From NCBI GenBank assembly GCA_018881555.1, contig JACAXG010000105.1, positions 124,001 through 188,000 of the forward strand: a stretch of DNA of 64,000 bases, read 5' to 3'. The position numbers and the translations under genes were made by a program. Positions 1 to 11,803 of this stretch are shown here, one piece after another. The DNA is from Amblyornis subalaris (Eukaryota; Chordata; Aves; Passeriformes; Ptilonorhynchidae). The number at the start of each line of letters is the position of its first letter. Position 1 is the stretch's first letter. The notes beneath the pieces are model-generated. The model was not told the DNA's origin, ran no database searches, and saw only the letters and a list, made by a program, of their open reading frames with translations.

Positions 1-2249
1 ATATACAAAAATATGAATAAATTCAAAGACATTTGGGTTTGTATTCTACCAGCATAGGAATGCAGGACCAGATTTTTGCTTAAAATGGGATTTTGGGAGT
101 CTCACTGTAAAACTGATTGCTGTGTCTCAATGGAGGAAGATGGAGTTTCTTAGAATGACTAAGAAAGACCAGCCTTTATCCAGCTCTGAGATCTGCTGAC
201 TCATGATAGCTTTGGCCTTCAGCAGCCGTAGTTTCACACCATCACTTGGTTTCTCCTTAAGTCTTGGCCAGTCAGGTGATGGAAATGTATGTTAGTTTGA
301 GTGCAGAATATCAACAGACATGAGGACCCCTTTCTCCCAGCCTAGTGCTTTTTTCAGTCTATAAACAATGAAGCAACTGATGTTCCTGCAAAAGGTCATC
401 TTTGGGTTTGGACATATGGGAAAGACAACTGCAAGCCTGCTCCTGAGATACGCAGAAGGAACTTTAAATCAGTAGTGGACATATTTGAGCCTACAAAGCA
501 ATGCCTTCTGCCTGTTACCCACCATATACTTTTGGGCCAATGTGCTCTTTCCCTATTGCTGGACCCTAGGAGATGGCAGGAGGTGACAGCATTTAACCTT
601 TTGAAAAAAAATTTGGTTTTGTCTGATACTGGCATTTCACCACCTCCTGCATATGGAATTCAGAGTGTCAACACTTATCAATTATCTTCACAATGTGACA
701 GGACCTTTCAGCCCTGATATAGCCAAAAGCTCATCTACTTCCCCCATGGCAAAGTCAAGCTGGAATAGCTTGCCTTATGGTGAGTTGTGCCGGCTCAAAA
801 ACATCCTTAGCTAGCAATAGACACCCTCTTGGGAACGGAGGTGAAAGGACAAACAAAAATTTGTGACTGACAAACACAGCACATTTACAATCTATAAAAG
901 ACCACTACAATTTTCATAAAATCAGAAATCTCTTACACACTCTCTGAGTGTGTGGAGAGCTCTCCTTGAAGTTAAGATATCGGCCTCAAGTTACTCTTCT
1001 AGAAGTTGAGTGGAAAGGGGACTTCTGTACACCACCATCATTCGCTGGTACGTTACATGGGCTCCTAATCTATACCATTTCTTTGCTAGCTGTAATATAG
1101 GTACCTTTATTATTGTGCACTGTCTTACATATGAACCTACTAGTAGTGTTTCTTTTGTTTATCCTGTGTAGTAAGAAGTCTGTTTAATGTTTTATGTCTG
1201 TTTTTTTTCTTGTGTCTATTCAATAAATAATTCATTTGGTAATAGACCTGATCGGTCATGATTAAGACGTTGTGCGCGAGAGTAGTTTTGGGGTGCTGGC
1301 CACCTCCATAAAGCTGCTGCCTACTGCCAGAAATCTGAGCAAAGGCAGAAGCCCAGTTTAAACTCTCTCTCCCTTCCGTAACACACAACCATTGCAAATG
1401 GGTGCACCCCATTGCAGCTCAGATGATGCCAGAATGAAACTTGCCTTTCCTTCTCTTTGCAGTAGCAATGTCAGAGAATATTTAACCTTGCCTTTTCATT
1501 GGAAAATGTTAGCATACAGCAAGACTTGCACTCTGCACCTAAAAAGTTCCAAAGTTTTGGTGGATATTAGGGTTGATCATCATAGCTGTATGCTGTCCCT
1601 ACAGGCAGCATAAAAATCATGCATCTTCAGGCTTTGAAACACTTAGATCTATTCAATAAGCCATTCTGAACAGGTAATGCATTTAGCAGAAGACACAGCT
1701 TCAGATAAATACCAAGCATTTACATCTGATTTTTGAATTTTAGCAGTAGTTCCAGAACCTTTTCTTCCCTCTAAGGCTTTATGTCCAACACCCACAAGTA
1801 ACCTTAAAACAACAAAATAGTATTTTTTCAGCAATTTTGTTTCGCATATTGAAGTGATTGTTTGGAATTAAGTAATAAAACCTAAAAGTAGACTTTTGGT
1901 GAGTGGGAGCTAGTTTTGCTTCAGTTTCTTATGCTGGATGTTACTTTATTGCTGAAATCTTTGGCGTGGCTGGTTGGTGAAAATTTCCATAGTACTGTCT
2001 TAATATGAATCCGAAATATGTAATTTAATCTTTCAGTAGTTCAGAATTTATTTTACTTTCTGTTTCTTACACAGCACATTATTATGAAATGTTTGCCTAA
2101 CATTAGTTTAATAAAAATGAAAATCTGCTTGTTAAAAGGAGATTAGAGTGTTTGTTAGATCACAAGATATTTTTTCCCTTCTACTTTATCACCTGTCTCT
2201 CCCTAGTAATGACAAAGTACTGAGTAGTAATTTAGAGTCATGAGAGTAG
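1..2249. other. Non-coding DNA, no gene seen
   Basis: AT-rich sequence with only short, stop-bounded reading frames and no recognisable protein motif. A stretch around 980-1420 has a GC-richer patch and an AATAAATAA run that faintly resembles the polyadenylation part of an LTR, but no termini or target duplication were found. One ambiguous base lies just inside the following LTR at about 2307. Confidence 0.5.
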
Positions 2250-2254
2250 CAGTT

Positions 2255-3516
2255 TGTGAAGGGTTGACCTGGAGGTAAACTCCAGATCTCCACGCTTAGT
2301 TCTTTANAGGAGAAGATACAGCAAAACCAGGTTGCAAACTTGAAAAAAATGATTAAATGATTTATTTTCTAACTCTACTAGGAATAGAAAGGATAAAAAA
2401 AATGAAAATATTAAGGCATAACATACAAATATCATTCTCCCCTCATACATTTCAATTTTTCTTACTGATCACACAAAAGACATAAACATGAGATTCTGAT
2501 CTTATGATTAAGAGTTCTTGTTGCCACCTCATAGGATAAAGAGAGTTCTTTCTGTAGTGTAGTGGGATCTATCCCACAGAAGACAGTTTCCTCAGAAATG
2601 TCTTCAGCATGGTTCCAAACCTGCCAGAAACACCGCAGCCCACCCAGATTTTGCAGTGTTGTATCTTCTCTCCCACAAACACTCTGCTGTTTGTGGGTCA
2701 CAAGAAAAGTTTGTTGGGGTTAAACATTTTAAGAGTAAGTCATTCTAGCCTAAAGGCATCAAAAGCAACAGGCTTTTACTTTTACTCATTATACTCATGA
2801 ACTCCAAAGGCTACAAGCTTCATCTGTACACAACATAAAAATGTTCTTATTTCAGGCTGTTGAAATTCTCACTCCCCCATGGCTCATCTGTGATTTAAAA
2901 AGATATTTAGTTTGGTATTACTCCAGATCACACAGCACAGCTCACAGAAAAGATGGATCTCATCACGATGCTGGTAAACATGGCTTCTTTGGCACTTCCT
3001 GCCACTGCTTGTCTTCTCTTCTGTTTGGGATACTGGACTTCATATTTCGTTCTTCACGTAACTGCTTTCTTTTCTCTCAACTCAACTCCCTCTGCATAGT
3101 TCGGCTCGGCTTAGCTTCTCTCGGTTTTTCTTGGCTTCCTCGGCTCAGCTAGCTGCTTCTCTATTTGGCCTTGGTTGCTTTGCTACCTGGCCTTGGTCCA
3201 GACCAAGCTTGCATTGGCATTAGATCAGCTTGTCTTGGGTCCGGAACAGTACAGACTTTTCAGGTCCAGAACAGTGGGGAGTGAGGCCGGCTCCCCCGCC
3301 GGCCCCCTGGGGAGTAGGAGGGGAAGCCTCTCCTGCTTATGTTCAGCAGGCAGTCAGGGAACAAGAGAGGAAGTGAGTGAGTCTTGTATCACTTCCTAGG
3401 GTTTTTTATAACATTCCTTTCACAGAGATGTCACAGGAACACTAAATGGCTCATAGAACTGTCCTTTACCTGTTTTTAACCAATCAAATTGTTTCACACT
3501 GGGTCAAACCATGACA
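2255..3516 (-). mobile_element. Solo LTR, long family A (minus strand)
   Basis: A 1262-bp solo LTR read on the minus strand. It begins TGTCATGGTTTGACCC at 3516 and ends in CA at 2255. It is flanked by a perfect 5-bp target duplication, cagtt, at 2250-2254 and 3517-3521. A TATA-like TATAAAA lies about 110 bp into the element on the minus strand and an AATAAA near its 3' end. Its central and 3' parts align with the solo LTR at 16821-18232, including the segment around 2480-2700. No internal retroviral sequence is attached, so it is best read as the product of LTR-LTR recombination. The family name is not known to me; a 5-bp duplication fits ERV-L or ERV-K type integrases. Confidence 0.85.
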
Positions 3517-3521
3517 CAGTT

Positions 3522-4828
3522 TAAAAAAACCTTAAACCCATCCCCCCTGCAAACAACCCCAAAAAATCCTCAAATATAAAAAAACCCACCCCTCTTAGCA
3601 TTTTGAAGAATGTAAGTTGTTTTCCTGAGGGTAGTGTGTGGTTCTCTGGTACCCACCAGAGTACAAGCAACAGCAGCTGAAGTGCCTCTGGATTTATCAT
3701 AGTCTGCCAGCTCCTGTAAAACTACCACAGAATTGCTAAGGAAGCCTATAATGCTCTCTGTGATATTTGCACAGTAAAGCTGAAGAACTGGGTGTTAATC
3801 CTATTGACACCACGGTTCTCATCCTTGCATTTGGAAATGCTCCAGGTGCTCTAATACTTAATTTGGTTCAAGAGCAGATTACAAAGGTTTTTTACTATTA
3901 CTGCCATTCTGAATAAAAATGAAGGTGATTCCATTCGTGTGTTTGATATTGGTTGGGAAAACTTTCTGGAACTTGTTCTTAAGCTTTTGAGTTTTAGATT
4001 AGAGGGGATCTTGTTTCAGCAAAGGCATTTGAATGCTTGTTTCCTTCCTAAACCTGAGGAGGTGATGCTGCCTTGTCCACAATACCAACTCCACCCAGAA
4101 GCTTTTCTAGTTTTTCAGTGTGTATCTAGGATTAGCTAATACTTGGCAGTTTGCAAGATTTGTTATGTTATCAGGTTGTCCATGTTTTCTCTTTGTCAAG
4201 GCTAAAATATTAATACGAAAAATTTATTTTCCACTTTCATTTAATTGGCTGGGGTTTTCTTAACCTGTTAAAAAAGCATGCAGAATATAGTACTTATCTA
4301 GTCATTATTCTACAGGGGGCTGGTAGATGTAATTTTAGCATCTTGTTCCAGATTTTGTAGTCTGTCAAACTTCTGCAATATGGTGCTGAAACTTTCTATG
4401 AGAAATGTCTGTATCCAACTGAATTTCTCTTTTGGATGCTTCCACCATGACAGCAAAATTATTTCCAAGAACAACAGTGAGAGAAAACACGAGGGACCTT
4501 TCCTTGGATGCCGTAGATTCCCTGTGGTATTGGATTAGACAATAGATATTTGACTTTAAGCTGGTCTTTGGGTTAGCCATGTGAAAATCCTCCCAAATGT
4601 GGCCAAGACACAAGCTTTTGGATCTTCGAGGACTAATATGAAGCAGAATAAAGTGAACTTGAGAAATAGGAGTCATTATCTGCCAGTCTGTATTCCCTTT
4701 CTGAGCTCTGAAATTAGGCATTCTACTCTTCATGCTCTCTATTTGTGTCTCACACAACTGAGGTATTTTTTTTGGAGTGAATGGTGTTGGTTGACATTCT
4801 TTGATTTAAGGTATGGATAGGTTCTTCT
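3522..4828. other. Non-coding DNA, no gene seen
   Basis: A-rich and C-rich low-complexity DNA directly after the LTR (about 3522-3600), then AT-rich sequence without a convincing reading frame. Confidence 0.5.
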
Positions 4829-4871
4829 TTCTCCCTTTCTTCCTTTCTCCCTTTCTTCCTTTCTTCCTTTC
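4829..4871 (+). repeat. Pyrimidine (TTCC/TTTC)n microsatellite
   Basis: Imperfect run of CTTT and TTCC units, entirely pyrimidine on the plus strand. Confidence 0.8.
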
Positions 4872-5329
4872 CTGTCTAGACGTATGAATTATTGTTGGTT
4901 CTGAAGCTTACAGATAAAGCGCAGTCTCCATCCCTTCATTCTTCCTCTACCCCCTTGCAGTTAGATCCTGCAGAGTGCCCACCTGGAGGAAATGTTCTGT
5001 TGACATCTGATAGATAGACGGGGAAAAAATTTTCGTGGAGTGTTCACTTCAAACACTGTGCATCAAAAGACATCTGAAAGACAGGCTGAAGATCCAAGAT
5101 CTGTCTTCAGCAGATGTCTTCTAGCAGGGAAAAATCACGTTTTCGTCATGGAAGAAGTCACAAAAACATCTTGTCAAAAGGTCTCCAGAGAAGTTTGCTT
5201 TCTCTTGTCCAAAACATATGAAGAAATAACTAGTACCCAAACAAACAAAAAAAAGTTACCAATTTACAAAGCAAAAAAATCAAAGTGTTGTTATAAACTA
5301 AAAAAAAAAAAAGAAAAAAAAAAAAATCA
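4872..5329. other. Non-coding DNA with A-rich tract
   Basis: A reading frame crosses 5040-5537 but runs through poly-A (about 5300-5327) and a (CA)n run, so it is composition-driven and not a gene. Nothing else recognised. Confidence 0.4.
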
Positions 5330-5414
5330 ATCCTCTTGGATGGGTTTTAGGGTCCCTTGCAGTCTTCCTGAAAGTGTGGCGTTTATCCGGCGGTGCCGTG
5401 ACGCGCTCGGCGGT

Positions 5415-5449
<35 letters not shown>

Positions 5450-5850
5450 TGTGTACTTAGTTGAGGCAAAGAGTCGGAGGAGTTCTCTTTATGTGTTCCA
5501 TGAAATAAGTTTATTCCATCAATTGTCAGGGAAGTAGAGAACTCAGAACAATGGAGGGGTCAGGGTTTTATCCCAGGGGCAATGGGGGTGGAGAGACAAC
5601 AGGGGCCAATGGTTTGAGGGTCAGGGGGGCAGAGGGAAGGCAGGGTAATACAACTTCAACCAATAGGGGTAAACAAGGGGAGGAGTGGGGTACAGGAATA
5701 AATGGGATGCTGAGTAAGGCAGAACACTCTAGAACTGAACCTTATAAAGGAACAAGGAATAATAGGCTGCTTGGTCACTCCTGCAGCTGGCTCAAACACT
5801 GCAGCACTCTCTGCTGCAGGTTCAGCTACCTCTACATCAAAGAATAAACA
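5330..5850 (-). mobile_element. Possible degenerate LTR (minus strand)
   Basis: Read on the minus strand, this block has a TATA-like GATAAAA followed by AATAAA about 60 bases on, with GC-rich flanks. The order resembles the LTR of the class II provirus at 51978-60101. No clear TG...CA ends or target duplication were found, and the (CA)n run at 5416-5447 interrupts it. It may be an old class II LTR fragment or chance. Confidence 0.3.
5416..5447 (+). repeat. (CA)n microsatellite
   Basis: Perfect CA dinucleotide run of about 16 units directly after a CpG-rich patch. Confidence 0.95.
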
Positions 5851-7049
5851 AAGCCCCTCAAACCCCCAAAACCTTAGCTTACAAAAAAGCTAAACCATAC
5901 CATACCTACTTGATGTGCTCTGGGTAGCTGAGAAAATGAGAAGCATAGTTTGATCTGTCCAAATGTGATAGAAATGTGTCCGGGTGTCAGCTAGAGTTCA
6001 ACCTAGAGTTATGTAGGTTAATCCAGGGTTACCTAGGCTAAGCCTCCGACATTAAACTAAATCAGATAAGAATTGTTCAATTGAAATTTGAGCCTGTATA
6101 GTTTGTCTCTTTAAAGGTCTCCTCAGTACAATACATTTCTATGATTTCTTTCCTGTAAATGAATCCAAACTCCATCTATAACTTTAGCTCTGTACCTGTT
6201 TTCTGTCTCAAGACAAGGTTGTTTTATCAATTAAATCAATCACATGCTTGTTCCCGTCTGTCTCAAAGGTTTCTTTCAATTAGGCTATAGCATCAGTTTT
6301 GACATTGCCTGGTTACAGAACCATAACCATCATCCTATCCCTAGGCTTTGTTTAGAAATATATTAACCCCATGAGACCTAACTTTAACTTAAATCAAACC
6401 AGTATGTGTCTTAATGTCAATTCGGAATACGCCTTAAAAAAATTATCTTGCTTATGTGTTTTCTGATTTTCTGAAGCCACCCTAAAGCCTAAGTGGAAAT
6501 CATGATTCAAATGAGTTCAGGAAATCCATTAAAGATTGCTGTATTGTCCTTGTCTGAATTTCATTTGTAAACCAAATTGCAAAACAAACAAAAAACCCCC
6601 AACCAAAACAAAAACCCCAGATTTTTTTCTCTGTTTAACTTTTAAGTACAGATAAAACTTTAGCTGAAGTTTTGCAGTTTAGCAGAATTTAGGGCTTTTG
6701 AAAGCTGACTTAAAAGATAGGGGAATAATATGTACTTTTAGCCCTGTGCTTAAGATGACATCTGTCTTTGGCTCAACCTAAAGTTCTCTTCTCAATGAAA
6801 TGGAAGACTCTTTACCTTCTGTACCTGATACCCGTGAGAACCGCTCAAGCTGTACCTGCTTAAGCTTTACCCTGAAAGTATTATGTTGAAAATGCAATTT
6901 AAGAAGATTATCAGTAATTCTGAATCCTAATGCTCAGCTTTACTATAAAGCAAGATATGCTTTATGTGAGGATCCAAAGTAATCATCAGTCTAACAAAAT
7001 GGTTCGATTGACAGTACGGTCACCTCCACCTGAACAGCTGCTTTCGACA
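5851..7049. other. Non-coding DNA, no gene seen
   Basis: No recognisable coding sequence. Contains scattered CCTAA, CTAAC and TTAACC words (for example near 6030 and 6384), a pattern that continues to about 11800. Confidence 0.4.
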
Positions 7050-7054
7050 AAGTT

Positions 7055-7659
7055 TTGAGGGTTAACCCCCGCAGGCACGGCCTCACACAGCTGTTTACTT
7101 TCCCTCCTTCCTTCTCCCAGAAATGAGATGCAGGAGAGAATCTGAAGGGTAAAACTGAGGAAACTCATGGGTTGAGATAAAGACAGTTTAATAGCTAAAG
7201 CAAAAGCCAGTCATGCAAGGAAAGCAAAACAAAGCAAGGAATTCTTTCACCACTTCCAGTGGGTAGGCAGGGGTTCAGCCATCCCCAGGAAAGCAGGGTT
7301 CTGTCATACATAATGGTGACTGGGGAAGACAAATGCTATAACTTCAAATTTTTTGATTCCTTCTTGCTGCAGTTTTTATTGCTCAGCATGATGGGATATC
7401 CCTCTGATCAGTTGGGGTCAGGTATCCCTCTGATCAGTTGGGGTCAGGTATCCCAGCTGTGCTCTCTCCCAACTGCTTGTGCACTCCCAGCCTCCTCACT
7501 AGTAGGCTGAGAGGCACAAAAGGACTTGACATTGTGTAAGTGCTGCTCAGCAGTAACCAAAACATCGATGTGTTATCAACCGTGTTTTCAGCATGAATCC
7601 AAAACATAGCCCCATATACGCTATGAAGAAAATGAATTCCATCTCAGCCAAAACCAGCA
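7055..7659 (-). mobile_element. Solo LTR, family B (minus strand)
   Basis: A solo LTR of about 605 bp. On the plus strand it opens near 7055 with a GGGTTAACCCC block and ends ACCAGCA at 7659. A 5-bp duplication, aagtt, lies at 7050-7054 and 7660-7664. Its layout matches the LTRs at 40536-41128 (plus) and 47650-48230 (minus): CTTCA and AATTCCATCTCAGCC near the U3 start, a CAGCATGAT block, and GGGTTGAGATA with AGTTTAAT near the U5 side. It contains a 26-bp tandem duplication at 7397-7448. The terminal base is degraded, so the exact boundary is uncertain by a base or two. Confidence 0.75.
7397..7448 (+). repeat. 26-bp tandem duplication inside LTR
   Basis: Two perfect adjacent copies of a 26-base unit beginning TATCCCTCTGATCAG, at 7397-7422 and 7423-7448, with the start of a third copy after them. 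It lies inside the solo LTR's U3 side. Confidence 0.9.
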
Positions 7660-7664
7660 AAGTT

Positions 7665-8621
7665 AATACTACTTTCCATCTGCATTTACATGACTGCAGC
7701 CTAATAAACACAGGTCAGCCTTTTATTGGCTGTAAAATTTTACCACTTCTGTTCAAATTTGCTCTATCAAAACAAGTTGGACTGAAGAAACTCCAATAAA
7801 CACTTTGTTTTTCTACACTCATCCTGCAGGTAGCTAAACCCAGGCCTAGCCTGAGCGCTGGTCTGATTTACCAGCCATGTGTCCTCTCACTAGTTAGATA
7901 TTATAGTAGGGTTTAGCTTCTAATTTTCTTCAGTAACTTGTTTAGTTCCACAGGACTTCTGGGATTCATCAGAAGAAAAAAACCCCTATGTTCAGCCTGT
8001 TCTTCTCTTACTAAGACCAATGCTTTCATTGATCCAAACTTGTAAACCAAGATTTAATACAATGCAGTCTTTACCCCTAGACAAATGACAAAAAGCTTAG
8101 GTAGATACAGCCATCATTTTTCTTCCTGAAATATTCCATGATAATCTTCACTCTTCAAAGATCTAAGTTACTGATCAAGCAATCAGACCTATGTCTGAAA
8201 GAACAATAGGTCTCTTATTATCTGCCCTTAAATTGCAGTAAAAGACCTTCCAAGATCAATCAGTAAACACAGATCTCTCAGCTTCTGCTTTGCCAACTTG
8301 TAATCTCAGCATAGTGCTGAATTTTTTCAAAGGCCGTGTGACTGCACCGGGTTTGGAAAATAATTTCTCTTTCTATCAGCCAGCATTATATCTGTAATCA
8401 TTAACGGACCAACCACTAAATTCAAATGAGTAGGGCTGAATTAGGAAGACAATCTAACTGGTTTAAAATTTAGACCAAAATTAGTCTTTGATCAGTGAGA
8501 CAATTAGTGCTGTAGTAATGGAAGTATGGCCCCTGACATCTTTTGTTTATTCTTTCAGGATCTGGAGGCCTTTCAGGATCACACTTTGCAGGTGTGAGAA
8601 ATATAATTAATTAAATAATAG
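7665..8621. other. Non-coding DNA, no gene seen
   Basis: AT-rich, with many short CTAA and CTTAG words. No motif or repeat family recognised. Confidence 0.4.
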
Positions 8622-9376
8622 ATTGAACTTTCATTCAGACCATATCCTGACACAGCTGGTGAGTGAGCCTACCAGGGGCAGTGCCCTGCTAGACCTACTG
8701 TTTACCAACAGAGAAAAGTTGGTGAGAGATGTGGTGGCCAGAGGCTGCCTTCGGCACAGCAAATATGGAATTATAAAGATTTTGATTCTTGCTGAAGTAA
8801 GGAAGGGGATCAGAAATACCTCTACCTTGTCCCCATATCCTTGGCACTGGCAAGGCTGCACTGCAAATGCTGTGTCCAGTTGTGGACCCCGTCACAACAA
8901 GAAAGACATTGAGGAGGAACATGTCCAGAGAAGGACAACGGAGCTGGTGAAGGGTCTAGAGAGTGAGTCCTATGAGGATCAGCTGAGGGAACTGGGGTCG
9001 TTCAGCCTGGAGAAAGGGAGGCTGAGGGAAGACCTTGTCACCCTCTACAACTACCTGAAAGGGGACTGCGGCCAGTTGGCAGTTTGTCTCTTCTCCCAGA
9101 CAACCACTGACAGGAGGAGAGGAAATGGCCTCAAGCTGACACAAAGGATGTTCAGGTTGGACATCAGGAAGAATTTTTTCACAGAAAGTGTGGTCAAACA
9201 TTGGAACAGGTTTCCCAGGGAGGTGGTGGAGTCACCATCTCCGGAAGTGGTCAAGAAATGACTGAGTGTGGCACTTAGTGCTATGATTTAGCTGATGTGG
9301 TGGTGATCAGTCAAAGGCTGGACTTTATGATATTGAAGGTCTTTTCCAACCTTAGTAATTCTGTGATTCTATTCCA
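8622..9376 (+). mobile_element. CR1 LINE fragment, internally deleted
   Basis: Translation of 8623-8760 gives the end of a CR1 endonuclease domain ([16 protein letters not shown], then a GCLRHS motif). From about 8850 the reading switches directly to the CR1 ORF2 C-terminus ([43 protein letters not shown]). The whole reverse transcriptase between them is missing. The copy ends at about 9376 with TTCTGTGATTCTATTC, the CR1 3' tail. The frame stays open across the junction by chance or by an in-frame deletion. It is a dead LINE fragment, not a gene. Confidence 0.9.
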
Positions 9377-11690
9377 ATTGACAACTGTGCCTTCCTACTT
9401 GAGCCAGCTCTCACTTCACCCTGGAACTATCTGCAGAACTAATCAGCCAACAGAGCCCTGAAACCTTCACACTAGGATTCTGACCTTGAACCTTATCTTA
9501 ATTATAGTTAAGAGATCTACACACATAGCAGGACAAATAACTGCACATTACTGTTAGTTATTATTACAGTAAAATTCCTAGTATAGATCATAAAACTTGT
9601 TCTTCAGTCTTCTGAATCCTAACCCTATTTCTAAGTCTAACCTGGATGTAAACATAAAATAGAAAGCATATCCCCATGAGAAACATTATTCATCTTTTGT
9701 AGACTCATCAGTTAAAACAGCATTTCCAAATGTAGTCCTAATCTGATTGTAATTCTGAGTTTTAGTCTTATAACACCAACAGAAATAATATCAAGAGATC
9801 AGTTCTCCTTTGACCTCTGTAGAAAATGATTTAGAAACAACAAAACATAGCTCTGCAACCCACGCTTTTCTGATCCTTCAGTTTTAGCCTGACTTTTAAT
9901 TAAAGGGACAGGTACATGACTTCAGAGCCTACTTTATTATTAGTAGTCCCTAATCTATACTTCTCCAGGCCCTTCAGAATTCAAAAGGAGACATAATTCT
10001 TCAGTTTATGACTTGACTTTCAGTCTTGTGCTAAAGCCCAGCCTTAGACACTCAACAGGCAAACCTGTTAGCATTGAACTGTCAACAGTAGTTAGTCTCT
10101 ACAGCTGCCAGCCCTCTTTTGTTTGGAATCTTCAGGATTCAACATTAAACTGGCTGTCGAACATGTCAGCCCAAGTGCTCTTATCCAAGTTTTAATCTCA
10201 GAACTGACCTTTATGATGGATTGGTGAAACCAGCTTGTTTAAATTGGGACCTTAACATGCAATCTCTCCAGAGGCCAGGGCTCATGTTGCCTTTCATCCA
10301 ATCTATAAATACTAGGCTAGCATTTATCTTTGTTTTATTCAGAAAGATTTTCCAAGATCCATGAAAACTTTCAGACCATGGTACTGAAGACTTAACCCAA
10401 ATTTTAATTTTAGCAGTGGTCTTAATCATTCATCAGATTTGTTTACTTAGCCATGTAACCTTTCCTAATTGCTGCATGCAGGCAACTTTTGCAGTGTGCA
10501 GAGGCATGGTAAGCAGGACACGTCTTTGAGCAATTACTGGTTGGATAATGCACACAATAAATATCTAACATGAGTAAGCTACAGTGGTAAGCTCATGATC
10601 CTGATATTTCCCAAGCCTTTGCTAACCAGTGCAAATGCTGGCACCTCTTGTTCCTTGAAATTGGCTGATCCTCACTCTTTTTGAGTTTGTATCTTCAGAT
10701 TCTCTTTTTTTCTTTAAGGTTTTATACCTTTTGGGTCAGTATTTTTATTTTCCCTCTGAACTCCTCATCTGCCAACTAGTACCATTTGAGCTATTATATT
10801 TGTCTCTTTTTTCCTTACCTTGCTCAACTTTGTTGCATACTTCCTCACTTAAAAAGATTTTTCTCAGTAAAACTGAGCCAAGGTCACACTGCACTGATGT
10901 ACCCAGATAGATCTTGGATCATAGACATTGAAGTCCTGTTGCAGCAGGAGGTCAGCAAGATTTTTGAGTGTACCATGAGGTGTTGATGTTTTTGTCGGAG
11001 CCTTGTCAAATGTGTCAGTACATATAACTCCTTGATGTTGACCACTAAACAGTAATTCTAACCCTAAAATGAGAGCAACAGAGTCTCATCAGACAAAAGA
11101 ATCAGAGGACTTGTTGACATCTGCTCTTATTGAATGCTGCCAACATTTCAGGTTTCACCAAGAGAGTTATTCATATTATGCTTTCTTATATATTACTGAC
11201 AGTTCTAAACATAATGATAAATCAAGAATTCTTCCTGCTCTTGTACGAACATTATATAATTAGTTCTGTTCACATTATTCTTCATCTTAAATATTTATTA
11301 GCTATCAGTTAAAAAGATATTCAGCCTGCATTTTCCCAAATTTTAATGCTAATCTCAGCTGTCAAAGAACAGACTGACCTTCAGGATAAGATATGTGAAC
11401 CAGCTGGAACCAGGTCATAACTTGCTCTTTGAACCCGGGTCTTAAATTTCTTTAGCTTATCTGAGCACTAATTCTAACCCACACTGATATGGTCACCTCA
11501 CTGACAGTTATTAGTGCTGGCATATTAGGACTTGGTACTGCAGAAGTCCAGTGTAAAAACGGTAGTTCAGCCCATTTTACAAACCTTAACTCTTACCATA
11601 ACTGTAATCTTAACTCAATTTGCATTTCAGAGCATGTTTTGACATTAGATATAAAGGTAAAAAATATGCTGCGAGAGCTCGTAGAACAGG
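9377..11690. other. Non-coding DNA with CTAACCCTA-like words
   Basis: No coding sequence supported. Contains scattered near-telomeric words such as CCTAACCCTAT at 9618-9628 and CTAACCCTAAA at 11058-11068, spaced irregularly. May be decayed tandem repeat DNA or chance. Confidence 0.35.
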
Positions 11691-11803
11691 TGGTTCACGT
11701 AAGGATTTGTACTAGCAATGACAGAGCATATGTGAATGTGGAAGGTCTGTAGATGATCTCCAGAGGTCTCTTCCAGCCCTAACAATTCTGTGATTCTGTA
11801 TTA
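11691..11803 (+). mobile_element. CR1-like 3' tail fragment
   Basis: The stretch around 11740-11803 reads like a CR1 3' end: GATGATCTCCAGAGG, then CTCTTCCAGCCCTAAC and TTCTGTGATTCTG. The 5' part is too diverged to bound, and no coding part remains. Confidence 0.55.

Noticed and set aside
980..1420. Possible LTR relic
   Set aside because: An AATAAATAA run and a GC patch alone; no ends, duplication or similar copy in the window.
5040..5537. 165-codon open frame
   Set aside because: It crosses poly-A and (CA)n repeats, giving poly-Lys and Thr-His runs; composition, not a gene.
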